DNA from: Micavibrio sp.
GTDB lineage: Bacteria > Pseudomonadota > Alphaproteobacteria > Micavibrionales > Micavibrionaceae
Direction of reading: 5' to 3'
Assembly: GCA_027051315.1 (NCBI GenBank)
Contig: JALTZE010000027.1
Location: forward strand, 1-6,491
Length of the DNA stretch: 6,491 nucleotides
Part shown: in pieces, positions 1 through 6,491 of the stretch
Position numbering within the stretch: the first letter of the stretch is position 1
Layout of the letters: the number at the start of each line of letters is the position of its first letter
The notes under the pieces: model-generated
Databases searched by the model: none
Seen by the model: only the letters and a program-made list of their open reading frames with translations
What the model was told of the DNA's origin: nothing
Position numbers and translations under genes: made by a program

Positions 1-278
1 GTAAGAAATAATGGTGGCTCGAATTTTTCAGGCAGATAAGCTAATCTTTTTTTCATATTCATGTCATAAACATTTTTTCCGAATATTTCTATATTCCCTG
101 TATCTACGGGACGGAAACCTAATATAGATTTTATAAGAGTTGTTTTTCCTACACCGTTAAGACCGATGATACCTAATATCTTCCCTTCTTCAAGTTTTAG
201 ATTAATTTCGGAAATAACAGATTTCTTACTGCTATATGCTATAGAAACATTTTTTACTGCTAATGCTGTTTGTGCCAT
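1..278 (-). CDS. ABC transporter ATP-binding protein, N-terminal part (cut by window edge)
   Basis: The first 92 codons of an ABC ATPase are present; the gene continues beyond base 1. Visible motifs are an A-loop aromatic (Y15), a complete Walker A P-loop at residues 39-47 (GLNGVGKTT), and the start of the Q-loop region, YLPEKFEPP, at 81-89. There Glu84 stands where many ABC proteins have Gln; YLPE is common in ABC-2-type exporter ATPases. The signature motif, Walker B and H-loop lie outside the window, so the substrate and subfamily cannot be named. Two ATGs are adjacent (281 and 278). The second is preferred because it lies 7 bases after an AGG ribosome binding site, against 4 for the first. 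The gene starts 20 bases after the stop of the exported-protein gene and is probably cotranscribed with the pilus/secretion genes. No permease is visible. The ABC ATPase call is firm; the role is unknown. Confidence 0.9.
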   Translation of the reverse strand, partial: MAQTALAVKNVSIAYSSKKSVISEINLKLEEGKILGIIGLNGVGKTTLIKSILGFRPVDTGNIEIFGKNVYDMNMKKRLAYLPEKFEPPLFL

Positions 279-298
279 CATTTTACCTATAGAAAATA

Positions 299-892
299 TT
301 ATCCTGGAAGGAACATACGTACATCAAGGTTAAATCTTTGATGTGGTCTTAGCCTTATGGGATAAAGTAAATTATCTTTTTTATCATGCCATAAAAGCTC
401 TATATATTCCTTATGTACTTTTATATCCATAATTTCTTCTGGTAGTGTTTGGGGGGTTATACGCTCGTTATTAAGCCATAATGTCCATCTATCTGGGCTT
501 ACGAATAAAAGTCCACCTAGTGATATTTCCCTTACAGAATTTATTTCCTCTTTGTTAAATTCATCTTCAATTTGGGATTCCAGTAATTCTCTTTCAGAAG
601 GGAGAGCAGTATTAAATGCTGATTTTGCATCACGTATCAGCGCATGTTCCCATGAAGTAAATAGCAAAGAATTTATGGCAAGGGGACGGAAATCATTTTC
701 CTCAGAAAGCATGTCGGCAATTTCTTTTTCCATTTGCTCTATTTTTTCTTGTTCACTGAGAACTTTTTTATTTTTTATTGCTTCGGGGGATTTATTTGTA
801 TCATTTATATCTTTGGCGTATATATTATTGATTGGCAACAATATAATGACTGCCATCAATATGCACAAAAATCTTTTATATTTCATATACAT
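299..892 (-). CDS. Exported protein with GspB/PilP-like C-terminal domain
   Basis: This 197-residue protein has an N-terminal signal sequence: basic start MKYKR, hydrophobic core at residues 8-21, and a plausible cleavage after NIYA (residue 26). It could instead stay as a membrane anchor. A charged, helix-prone stretch follows (about 35-70), then a helical middle part (70-115). The C-terminal domain (about 120-190) is beta-rich, with the pattern hydrophobic strand / SPDRWTLWLN / DIKV / YIELLW / PIRL / QRFNL. This resembles the small periplasmic domain of GspB, GspC HR region, PilP and MshK, which connect the inner-membrane platform to the secretin. The assignment rests on pattern and on position directly after gspM; sequence identity to those families is probably low. 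The ATG at 892 is chosen because AAGG lies 8 bases upstream. A GTG at 901 would touch that site directly, leaving no spacing. The gene begins 13 bases after gspM stops. Function inferred, not shown. Confidence 0.75.
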   Translation of the reverse strand: MYMKYKRFLCILMAVIILLPINNIYAKDINDTNKSPEAIKNKKVLSEQEKIEQMEKEIADMLSEENDFRPLAINSLLFTSWEHALIRDAKSAFNTALPSERELLESQIEDEFNKEEINSVREISLGGLLFVSPDRWTLWLNNERITPQTLPEEIMDIKVHKEYIELLWHDKKDNLLYPIRLRPHQRFNLDVRMFLPG

Positions 893-905
893 TACAAACA
901 CCTTA

Positions 906-1547
906 TTATCTCATATTATCATTTTCAAATGAAGATAATGGAGCCATTGTACGCCAATCAAAATCAACGACTGCTCTTACCAATACTACTGGCTCTCCAC
1001 TCCCTATTTTTCTTGCTACAGGTGCTGTTATATCAACTACCCTTTCAACTTCGATATGTTTGAAGGCTATATCTCCTGGTATTTTTTCTCTTACCATTTG
1101 AATAAACCTATATACATCAACATCATCCATTGCCTCTATATTTACCTTTACCGGAGAGCTTATCACAATGTGATTTATTTCTGCTGCTTTTTTGAAGCCC
1201 ATATCGTGGGAGCTATCTATTTTATATTTCAAAAGCAATAATCCTGTATCTTTTTGTAGTTTTGAGAAGGCTTCTCTTGCTACCACTCTATCTTGTTCAT
1301 TAAAAAATCCCATATTTTCAAGGATTTTATATTTTGCCATTTGGTCTTTTAGTCTTGCAAATTCTTCACGAAGCTGATTTGTTTCGGTCTTTTTTTGTTC
1401 AATTTTATATTTGGTATTACTGACTTTTCTTTCAACCTTTGTTGTTTCAGGCATTATGTAATAATAATTACCCAAGCCTATTAGCGCATTAAAAGCTATT
1501 AATACTCCAAGAAATAGCATTCTATGAAATCCTAGAATATCACTCAT
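906..1547 (-). CDS. gspM: GspM/PilO-like inner-membrane assembly protein
   Basis: This 213-residue bitopic membrane protein has a short cytoplasmic N-terminus, one transmembrane helix (about residues 10-31) and a charged coiled coil (about 33-75, rich in K, E, Q and R). A periplasmic alpha/beta domain follows (about 85-200), of the ferredoxin-like type expected for PilO, GspM and MshJ. These proteins pair with GspL or PilN in the inner membrane and form the scaffold between the ATPase/platform and the secretin. Length and topology match the family; individual residues are poorly conserved in it, so the call depends on topology plus location. The start ATG at 1547 lies inside the end of gspL, with an 8-base overlap (ATGAGTGA), and has AGGAG about 9 bases upstream, which points to translational coupling. 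PilO and GspM cannot be told apart from sequence alone; the fused GspL-type partner favours the GspM name. Confidence 0.78.
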   Translation of the reverse strand: MSDILGFHRMLFLGVLIAFNALIGLGNYYYIMPETTKVERKVSNTKYKIEQKKTETNQLREEFARLKDQMAKYKILENMGFFNEQDRVVAREAFSKLQKDTGLLLLKYKIDSSHDMGFKKAAEINHIVISSPVKVNIEAMDDVDVYRFIQMVREKIPGDIAFKHIEVERVVDITAPVARKIGSGEPVVLVRAVVDFDWRTMAPLSSFENDNMR

Positions 1548-3153
1548 TACCTGCTACTCCTCTTATACTTATTTTAGCGGTGTATTTTTTACGTTTTGCT
1601 ACATTTTTTTTCTTATCAATAGATATTGTATCTTCAATAACCCCCTGATGAGAAAGGTCTTGAACTTTCTTTGATAATCTAACTTTGTAACTTGGTAACA
1701 CAGATGCAAGCTTATTACGCAAATCCATAGCAACTGCATTTCCTTGTTCTGGTTTAATTTCTGGAGCAAAGCTCATCTCAAGAACCGTCTCAAAAACAGT
1801 TATATCTTTAGTATTAAGTGGGTTTTGTAATATTCTAGGATTTTTTGTTTTTTTATTCTTAACTTCTGACATTGATACTTTATCAAGTTTCAGTTTTCCT
1901 CCTAGCTGACGCCCTATTACTTGAAACATAGGGATTGGGTCCATACTATCTGACTGCAGTTTTTCGTATATTGATAAGGAAGTTTGTATTTTTCTTATAT
2001 CAATCCCCATATCTTCTTTACGTTTTATTTCATTGTTAAGCTGTTCATCTACTTGTGAAAGAGCTTGAATTGCTACTTTCAAATCCTCTTTTTTTATAAA
2101 ATAACTACTAACTTTATCTGATATATCATAAGTAAGATAACCAAGAGATGCTATAAGCAATGCCATAATTGCTGAGGCTGTTTTTCTAGGTTGGCTTATT
2201 GCTGTAAGTTCTGTTGATTTTAGTGGCAATGTAAATGACCTTGACTGCCCCGCCCATGATGCATGTATAGGGTCGGCATATCGCATATCTTCTTGGATAC
2301 CGATTGAAATACCTAACATTCCTGCCGCTTGCACTGCTGTCATAGCTTTAAAATCGCATGGCGTATCTATTATTTCCCCTACTATCTCTCCTGCTTTAGG
2401 ATTTGATATTAATATAACATTTAAACCTCCTTCAGAAGAAAAACCAAAACGTGAAAGATAGCTCATAGTCGCTTTGAATTCCTGAGCCACTTCTGCTGCC
2501 CATACTTCTAGCTTTTTATCTGTGTCAACTATGGGGGTAAGGCGTGTTAGAGCTAGCTCACCGTCTCTTACAACTATTTGACGGAGGCCTCCTCCATAAT
2601 GTTGCCCAATAAATACAGTCCATTTTGCTTTTTTACGCCCTGTTTTTACGGGAAATACTTTTTCAGATAATTTACTTACAAGCGTGGAAGATTCTACAGG
2701 CAATAAACAAAATCCTGCTATATCTGCCATCGTTCTTTTTGCAACGGTTACTATTTTAGAAAAATAATTATTTTTTGCAAGAGCTGCAAAAAGATATACG
2801 CTTCCCTTACCTCCTTCCCCTGCTTTTTCCTTAAGTGGTAGAGCTGCTCTTATTGGATAATTAGGAAATGATACGTTCAATCTTCTTTGAACAACATTTG
2901 CCTTATCCAGTGCTCCTACATTAGGGATTTTTTCTTTTCTATAGTGTTGTTCCACCATATCGTTAAGGATTAAAATAGATTTCCCTTTACAATATTTATT
3001 TATTGCAGCCAGAACTTCATCTACAAAATTATCATCTTTCCAAGGAACAGTTTTTACACGTCTTGAAGTTGATGACCTTACATCAAAAATATGAAGAGCA
3101 TCATCACCTACTAGCAAAACACATCTGGAGGGTTTTAAAAAAGGAATAGACAT
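1540..3153 (-). CDS. gspL: GspL-like protein (PilM-type domain fused to PilN-type domain)
   Basis: This 537-residue protein is built like GspL: a large cytoplasmic actin-like domain of PilM type (about 1-310), one transmembrane helix (about 325-343), a coiled coil (about 352-385) and a periplasmic ferredoxin-like PilN-type domain (about 400-531). In type II secretion GspL recruits the GspE ATPase to the membrane and pairs with GspM. In type IV pili the same parts are two proteins, PilM and PilN. The usual PilM nucleotide-binding motifs look degraded: the N-terminal strand reads CVLLVGDD instead of the GIDIG type, and the second phosphate-loop region reads TVFIGQHYGGG without the Asp. At 537 residues it is longer than typical GspL (about 400). 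The ATG at 3153 has GAGG at 3164-3167, 10 bases upstream, in the 19-base gap after gspF. An 8-base A run sits in the coding strand at 1604-1611. Role inferred from architecture and neighbours. Confidence 0.82.
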   Translation of the reverse strand: MSIPFLKPSRCVLLVGDDALHIFDVRSSTSRRVKTVPWKDDNFVDEVLAAINKYCKGKSILILNDMVEQHYRKEKIPNVGALDKANVVQRRLNVSFPNYPIRAALPLKEKAGEGGKGSVYLFAALAKNNYFSKIVTVAKRTMADIAGFCLLPVESSTLVSKLSEKVFPVKTGRKKAKWTVFIGQHYGGGLRQIVVRDGELALTRLTPIVDTDKKLEVWAAEVAQEFKATMSYLSRFGFSSEGGLNVILISNPKAGEIVGEIIDTPCDFKAMTAVQAAGMLGISIGIQEDMRYADPIHASWAGQSRSFTLPLKSTELTAISQPRKTASAIMALLIASLGYLTYDISDKVSSYFIKKEDLKVAIQALSQVDEQLNNEIKRKEDMGIDIRKIQTSLSIYEKLQSDSMDPIPMFQVIGRQLGGKLKLDKVSMSEVKNKKTKNPRILQNPLNTKDITVFETVLEMSFAPEIKPEQGNAVAMDLRNKLASVLPSYKVRLSKKVQDLSHQGVIEDTISIDKKKNVAKRKKYTAKISIRGVAGNE

Positions 3154-3172
3154 GTAAACAAAACCTCAAAAA

Positions 3173-4384
3173 TTAAATATCAACTTCGGCAATCATACTG
3201 TATATTGGACCGAATACACCAGCAGCAATCCATAATATCATACCACCAAGTATTGCTGTTAGCATCGGTTCTATCATTGTAATCATACCATCAACTGCCT
3301 CATCAACATCTTTTGTATAAAAATCAGATACTTGATTAAGAACTTCTGTAAGATTACCTGATTCTTCACCTATTTTCACCATTCTTACAACTAAACTTGG
3401 GAATTCCCCAGATGCGTTAAAAGCTTCGGAAAGCTGTGCTCCTGCTTTTACGTGATTTGTTACTGTTTCCATTGCTTCTAGTAAAGCTAGATTAGAAACG
3501 GTATTTTTTGCAGAGTTTAAGCAACCGACAACGTCAACCCCACTGGCAAATAATGCTCCGAATGTTTGGGCATATCTGGCAATATTAATTTTCCTTATTA
3601 AAATTCCAGCAATAGGCATACTTAATATCAGAGAATCTGTACGATACCTTATCTCTTCCGAATAATGTCTTGCCATTTTAAGAGCTATAAATAATAAAAT
3701 TGGGGCGGCAAGTACATAATACCAATTATTTTCAAAAAATTCTGATGTTGCTTGTAATGCAATAGTATAAAATGGTAATTCCATATCAAGACTAGCAAGA
3801 AATCCAACAATTTGAGGAACAACAAACCCCATCATAACAACAACTGTAAGGATAACAACTGCCAAAAGTATCATTGGGTATCGGGTAGCTTTTTTAATTT
3901 TACTTTGCATACCATCAAGCCATTTAAGATATTTTACCAATTGTTTATATGACATGGATAAGTCACCAGTTTCTTCACCAGCCGCTATCAATGATATATA
4001 AAGATTAGTAAATATCTTAGGATGATTTGCCATTGCTTCGGAAAGAGAATTACCTTCTGAAACTTCACGATATATTTCAGACATTATATCACGCAATGAA
4101 TCATTTTCGGTAGAATCACGGATATCACCCAAAGCATCCATAAGAGGAACACCAGCTTCTTGCATTTGATTTAAATGTGTAAAAAGCTGTATAAGGTCAC
4201 GAATTTTTATTCTTACACTGCCTAGCGTGAAATTATTTTTTTTAGAAGATACAACTGAACATTGAACAAGCTCTAGCCCCGCTGATTGTAGCTGAGCATG
4301 CAAATCAACCTCTCCATTTGCAGATATTATACCACGGATAGGTCTTCCCTTGCTGTTTAGAGCTTTATATTTATAGCGTTGTAT
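3173..4384 (-). CDS. gspF: GspF/PilC-family inner-membrane platform protein, probable ATA start
   Basis: This polytopic platform protein of type II secretion / type IV pilus systems sits at the base of the pseudopilus and is driven by GspE. Read from 4384 it has 403 residues, the usual GspF/PilC length. It contains two T2SSF repeats (about 61-185 and 267-390), each with the family GE-x-G motif (AAGEETGDL at 134-142, KIGEESGNL at 337-345). Transmembrane helices lie at about 170-195, 220-237 and 371-393. The usual first start candidate, TTG at 4303, has its own GGAGAGG 5 bases upstream, but it would cut off 27 codons that encode the typical GspF N-terminus (QRYKYKALNSKGRPIRG, then ANGEVD). No ATG, GTG, TTG or CTG occurs in frame between the gspE stop (4403-4405) and 4303. 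The ATA at 4382-4384 sits 6 bases after a GGAGG and gives the family-typical N-terminus. The family call is very secure; the start is inferred. Confidence 0.9.
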   Translation of the reverse strand: MQRYKYKALNSKGRPIRGIISANGEVDLHAQLQSAGLELVQCSVVSSKKNNFTLGSVRIKIRDLIQLFTHLNQMQEAGVPLMDALGDIRDSTENDSLRDIMSEIYREVSEGNSLSEAMANHPKIFTNLYISLIAAGEETGDLSMSYKQLVKYLKWLDGMQSKIKKATRYPMILLAVVILTVVVMMGFVVPQIVGFLASLDMELPFYTIALQATSEFFENNWYYVLAAPILLFIALKMARHYSEEIRYRTDSLILSMPIAGILIRKINIARYAQTFGALFASGVDVVGCLNSAKNTVSNLALLEAMETVTNHVKAGAQLSEAFNASGEFPSLVVRMVKIGEESGNLTEVLNQVSDFYTKDVDEAVDGMITMIEPMLTAILGGMILWIAAGVFGPIYSMIAEVDI

Positions 4385-4390
4385 TGCTAG

Positions 4391-4395
4391 CCTCC
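4391..4395 (-). promoter_or_regulatory. Ribosome binding site GGAGG for gspF
   Basis: A perfect GGAGG Shine-Dalgarno sequence lies in the 18-base gap between gspE and gspF, 6 bases before the ATA at 4384. It supports initiation at that unusual codon. It is overlapped by an out-of-frame ATG at 4397 that would read 8 codons (MEASNTTL) and stop at 4371-4373; that ATG has no good ribosome binding site of its own. Confidence 0.65.
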
Positions 4396-4402
4396 ATATA
4401 AA

Positions 4403-6313
4403 TTATCGTTTCCTTATATCAACAACTCTAGAAATCGCAGCAAAATCTGTGATTCCTTCTAATATCTTAAGCATGCCATCATCTCTCATAGATTTAAAGC
4501 CTTTTTCGAATGCTTTATTTTTTAATTCAGCTTTTGATGCAGAATTTGCTATTAATTCATCCATTTCTTCATCGAATGTGAGTATTTCCACCACTGCTAC
4601 ACGCCCTTTGTACCCTTGCCCACTACATGAAATACAACCACCTTGACGATTTTTATAAATTTGTGGTGGATTATTTGGATCTACGCCTAAAATTTCACAT
4701 TCTTCCTTAGATGCCGTATATTCTTCTTTACAATCAGGACATAACCTTCTGGTAAGGCGTTGAGCAAAAACAGCTATTATGGCACCTGCTATCATTCCTG
4801 GTTTTAATCCCAAATCAAGAATACGTGGTATAGCACCAAATGAATCATTAGTATGGAGGGTACTGTAGACTTGGTGACCAGTCATGGCAGCTTTTAATGC
4901 CATTTCCGCGGTAACGTGGTCCCTTATTTCTCCGATGAATATTATATCAGGGTCTTGGCGTAGTAATGCTTTAATACCATCTGCAAAATCCAAAACCCCT
5001 TCCCTAATATTTGTTTGGCGAATCATAGGGAGTGAGTATTCGACGGGGTCTTCCAATGTTTGTATATTAACTTCTACGCTATTTATTTCATTTAGCATTG
5101 AATATAGTGATGTTGATTTACCTGAACCGGTTGGACCTGTTACTATTATTATTCCTTCGGGTTTTTTTTGCGCCTCTTTAATTAATTGTAGATTTTCAGG
5201 AGAAAAACCAAGTTTTCCCATGGGCATGATACTAGAGCTTTTATCAAGTACACGTAAAACTATATTTTCGCCATGAACTGTTGGAAGTGATGAAACCCTA
5301 AAATCTGCTTCTCTCCCCCCCACATTAAGACCAAATCTACCATCTTGCGGGGCTAATTTATCTGCTATGTTCATTTGTGACATGATTTTTAAACGTTGAG
5401 ATATACCGCTCCAATGTTTTTTGTGTAAAACTTGTGCTGTGTATAAAACGCCATCAAGTCTATATCTTAATCTTACAAAATTTTCTTCTGGTTCAAAGTG
5501 GAGATCAGATACGCCTAATTTTACTGCATCAAAAACCAATGCATTTACAAGACGAACTATTGGGTGAGTAAATGCATCAGAACCAGTAAGCTGGCTTAAA
5601 TCTTCATCACCCTCGACCTCTTCATTTTCAAGCTCTTTTAAAATATCATCTATATTACTGGCATAACCATATGCCGCATCAATTGCTTCTGATATAATTG
5701 TTTCTGTTGTTACCTTAACATTTATGGCAATACTTTTATTTAATGCTCTGCGAAGTGCATCCATTGCTACAACATCATATGGGTCTGACATTGCCACAAC
5801 AACTTCATCTTCGGTTACTGATATTGGTAGTATTTTATGTCTTACTGCATCTTTTTTTGATACAAGCTCTAAAGCATCTCCATCAAATATTGTTGATTTT
5901 GGGTCAAAAACTTCGAAACCAGCAGCTTCTGCCAAGACTGCCGTTAGCGCTTCTTCATCTATGAAGCCAAGCTCGACCATAATCTCGCCAATCATTTTGC
6001 CAGATATTTTCTTTTCTTGAAGAGCTACTTTGACTTGGTCTTCTGTAACAAGCCCCATAGCAACAAGCCTATCACCTATTCGTATTTTGCCTTCATCTTC
6101 AAAGCCAAAATATTCCCCCCCCTTACCTTTCATTATTTCTTGGGCACGACGAGCAAGAGCGTTTCTTTTTTGAATATCTTTTACACTTGCAGGTAAGGCG
6201 GCATCGGATGAAGACGGCTCTTCACCAGATGTTTTTTTTATGTTGATATTAACATGGGAAGATACTAATTCTCCCTCTATTACATCTTCATTATTTCCAT
6301 TATCTTTTGTCAT
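4403..6313 (-). CDS. gspE: GspE/PilB-family secretion/pilus assembly ATPase
   Basis: This 636-residue cytoplasmic hexameric ATPase powers pseudopilus or pilus assembly through GspF and docks on the GspL-like protein. A low-complexity N-terminus (about 1-60) is followed by an MshEN/GspE N1-type domain (about 75-215) with two tandem G-x-x-L-x-x-x-G motifs, an acidic linker (221-240), the N2 domain (about 245-360) and the C-terminal ATPase domain. Catalytic motifs are all intact: Walker A GPTGSGKST (393-401), Asp box TLEDPVEY (419-426), Walker B IIFIGEIRD (457-465) and His box STLHTND (484-490). The zinc-binding tetracysteine of assembly ATPases is also complete (C525, C528, C560, C563), which separates it from PilT-type retraction ATPases. 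The start ATG at 6313 has a weak GGA 5 bases upstream; an in-frame TAG at 6329-6331 rules out an upstream extension. It is the first gene of the run. PilB or MshE would be equally valid names. Confidence 0.95.
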   Translation of the reverse strand: MTKDNGNNEDVIEGELVSSHVNINIKKTSGEEPSSSDAALPASVKDIQKRNALARRAQEIMKGKGGEYFGFEDEGKIRIGDRLVAMGLVTEDQVKVALQEKKISGKMIGEIMVELGFIDEEALTAVLAEAAGFEVFDPKSTIFDGDALELVSKKDAVRHKILPISVTEDEVVVAMSDPYDVVAMDALRRALNKSIAINVKVTTETIISEAIDAAYGYASNIDDILKELENEEVEGDEDLSQLTGSDAFTHPIVRLVNALVFDAVKLGVSDLHFEPEENFVRLRYRLDGVLYTAQVLHKKHWSGISQRLKIMSQMNIADKLAPQDGRFGLNVGGREADFRVSSLPTVHGENIVLRVLDKSSSIMPMGKLGFSPENLQLIKEAQKKPEGIIIVTGPTGSGKSTSLYSMLNEINSVEVNIQTLEDPVEYSLPMIRQTNIREGVLDFADGIKALLRQDPDIIFIGEIRDHVTAEMALKAAMTGHQVYSTLHTNDSFGAIPRILDLGLKPGMIAGAIIAVFAQRLTRRLCPDCKEEYTASKEECEILGVDPNNPPQIYKNRQGGCISCSGQGYKGRVAVVEILTFDEEMDELIANSASKAELKNKAFEKGFKSMRDDGMLKILEGITDFAAISRVVDIRKR

Positions 6314-6449
6314 ACTAATCCAAATACACTATTTTAGTTTTAAATTACTTTTTAGTTTCCTCATAAGAGAATATCTACATATTAGGTTATACAAGATAAA
6401 GGTTAAAAATTTAATTATACGTTATGGGAAACAGCGTTGCGTGATTTGT

Positions 6450-6458
6450 ATTATATCA
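6450..6458 (-). promoter_or_regulatory. Candidate extended -10 promoter for the operon
   Basis: The minus strand reads TGATATAAT, an exact extended -10 element (TG-n-TATAAT). The region 17 bases further upstream (CTATAC) is a poor -35, as is common for extended -10 promoters. Transcription would start near 6443 and leave a leader of about 130 bases before gspE. A second TATAAT (6414-6419) lies inside that leader, without TG and with only a weak -35 (ACGCAA). In AT-rich DNA such matches can be chance, so this is a candidate only. Confidence 0.4.
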
Positions 6459-6487
6459 CATTGTAAGCTTAAGTATAGAGTGTGATA
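6454..6487. repeat. Inverted repeat TATCACA-N20-TGTGATA overlapping the promoter candidate
   Basis: Perfect 7-base arms lie at 6454-6460 and 6481-6487, separated by 20 bases. One arm overlaps the extended -10 element. The spacing suits a dimeric regulator binding two turns apart rather than an RNA hairpin. No regulator can be named; the half-sites have the TGTGA/TCACA sequence of a CRP site but the opposite orientation and a wider spacing. Confidence 0.35.
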
Positions 6488-6491
6488 GCAA

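Larger units (their letters stand above)
6314..6491. other. Noncoding upstream region of the operon
   Basis: These 178 AT-rich bases before gspE hold the promoter candidate and inverted repeat listed separately. They also hold a repeated AGGTTA (6384-6389 and 6400-6405 on the plus strand, 16 bases apart). I found no credible gene, tRNA or terminator here on either strand. Confidence 0.6.

Noticed and set aside
552..932. Plus-strand open frame of 126 codons
   Set aside because: It lies opposite the exported-protein gene, has an odd Ser/Phe-rich composition and no family resemblance. It is a shadow of the minus-strand gene, as are the other plus-strand open frames (734-1063, 1056-1241, 1192-1377, 4449-4646, 4884-5276, 5724-6020, 5743-5964, 6240-6485).
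4371..4405. GspE-GspF fusion by readthrough of the gspE TAA, since both genes share a frame
   Set aside because: A strong GGAGG directly follows the stop and both families are normally separate proteins, so independent initiation is simpler.
6329..6364. Tiny basic leader ORF (MRKLKSNLKLK) upstream of and in frame with gspE
   Set aside because: It has no ribosome binding site, and short Lys/Leu/Asn reading frames arise by chance in AT-rich DNA. A TAG separates it from gspE.
6314..6491. CtrA box (TTAA-N7-TTAA) before gspE, as might regulate pili in an alphaproteobacterium
   Set aside because: Several TTAA half-sites are present but none has the 7-base spacing.
1..6491. CRISPR array, insertion sequence, tRNA or intrinsic terminator
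   Set aside because: I saw no regularly spaced repeats, transposase-like protein, cloverleaf or GC-rich hairpin followed by a T run on either strand.

Overview
The window is 6.5 kb of low-GC bacterial DNA (roughly one third G+C by eye). It holds one tightly packed block of six genes, all read on the minus strand, so transcription runs from high to low coordinates. The products are parts of a type II secretion / type IV pilus-like inner-membrane machine. In order of transcription they are a GspE/PilB-family assembly ATPase, a GspF/PilC-family platform protein, a PilM-PilN fusion of GspL type, a GspM/PilO-like protein, an exported protein with a GspB/PilP-like C-terminal domain, and the first 92 codons of an ABC transporter ATPase that runs off the left edge. 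A secretin-type envelope machine means a Gram-negative host. A low-GC proteobacterium, possibly an alphaproteobacterium, would fit, but this is inferred from family resemblance and is not proven by the sequence.

Layout: 6314-6491 is noncoding and AT-rich. It carries an extended -10 promoter candidate and an overlapping inverted repeat. 4403-6313 is gspE. gspF follows after 18 bases, and its most likely start is an ATA codon at 4384 behind a GGAGG ribosome binding site, not the TTG at 4303. gspL (1540-3153) follows after 19 bases, and gspM (906-1547) overlaps gspL by 8 bases. The exported protein (299-892) starts 13 bases after gspM. The ABC gene starts 20 bases after that. There is no terminator or internal gap, so this looks like one operon.

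How the genes work together (family knowledge): the cytoplasmic ATPase GspE docks on the GspL cytoplasmic domain and drives the GspF platform, which adds or removes pseudopilin subunits. GspL and GspM form the single-pass inner-membrane scaffold. The GspB/PilP-like protein probably reaches through the periplasm towards the secretin. Pseudopilins (G-K), prepilin peptidase and secretin (D/Q) are not in the window, so whether this serves secretion, an MSHA-like pilus or DNA uptake cannot be decided here. The points most worth a second look are the ATA start of gspF, the apparent loss of actin-fold phosphate-loop residues in the GspL-like protein, the MshEN-type c-di-GMP-like motifs in the ATPase, the divergent exported protein, and the ABC ATPase at the end of a pilus-type operon.
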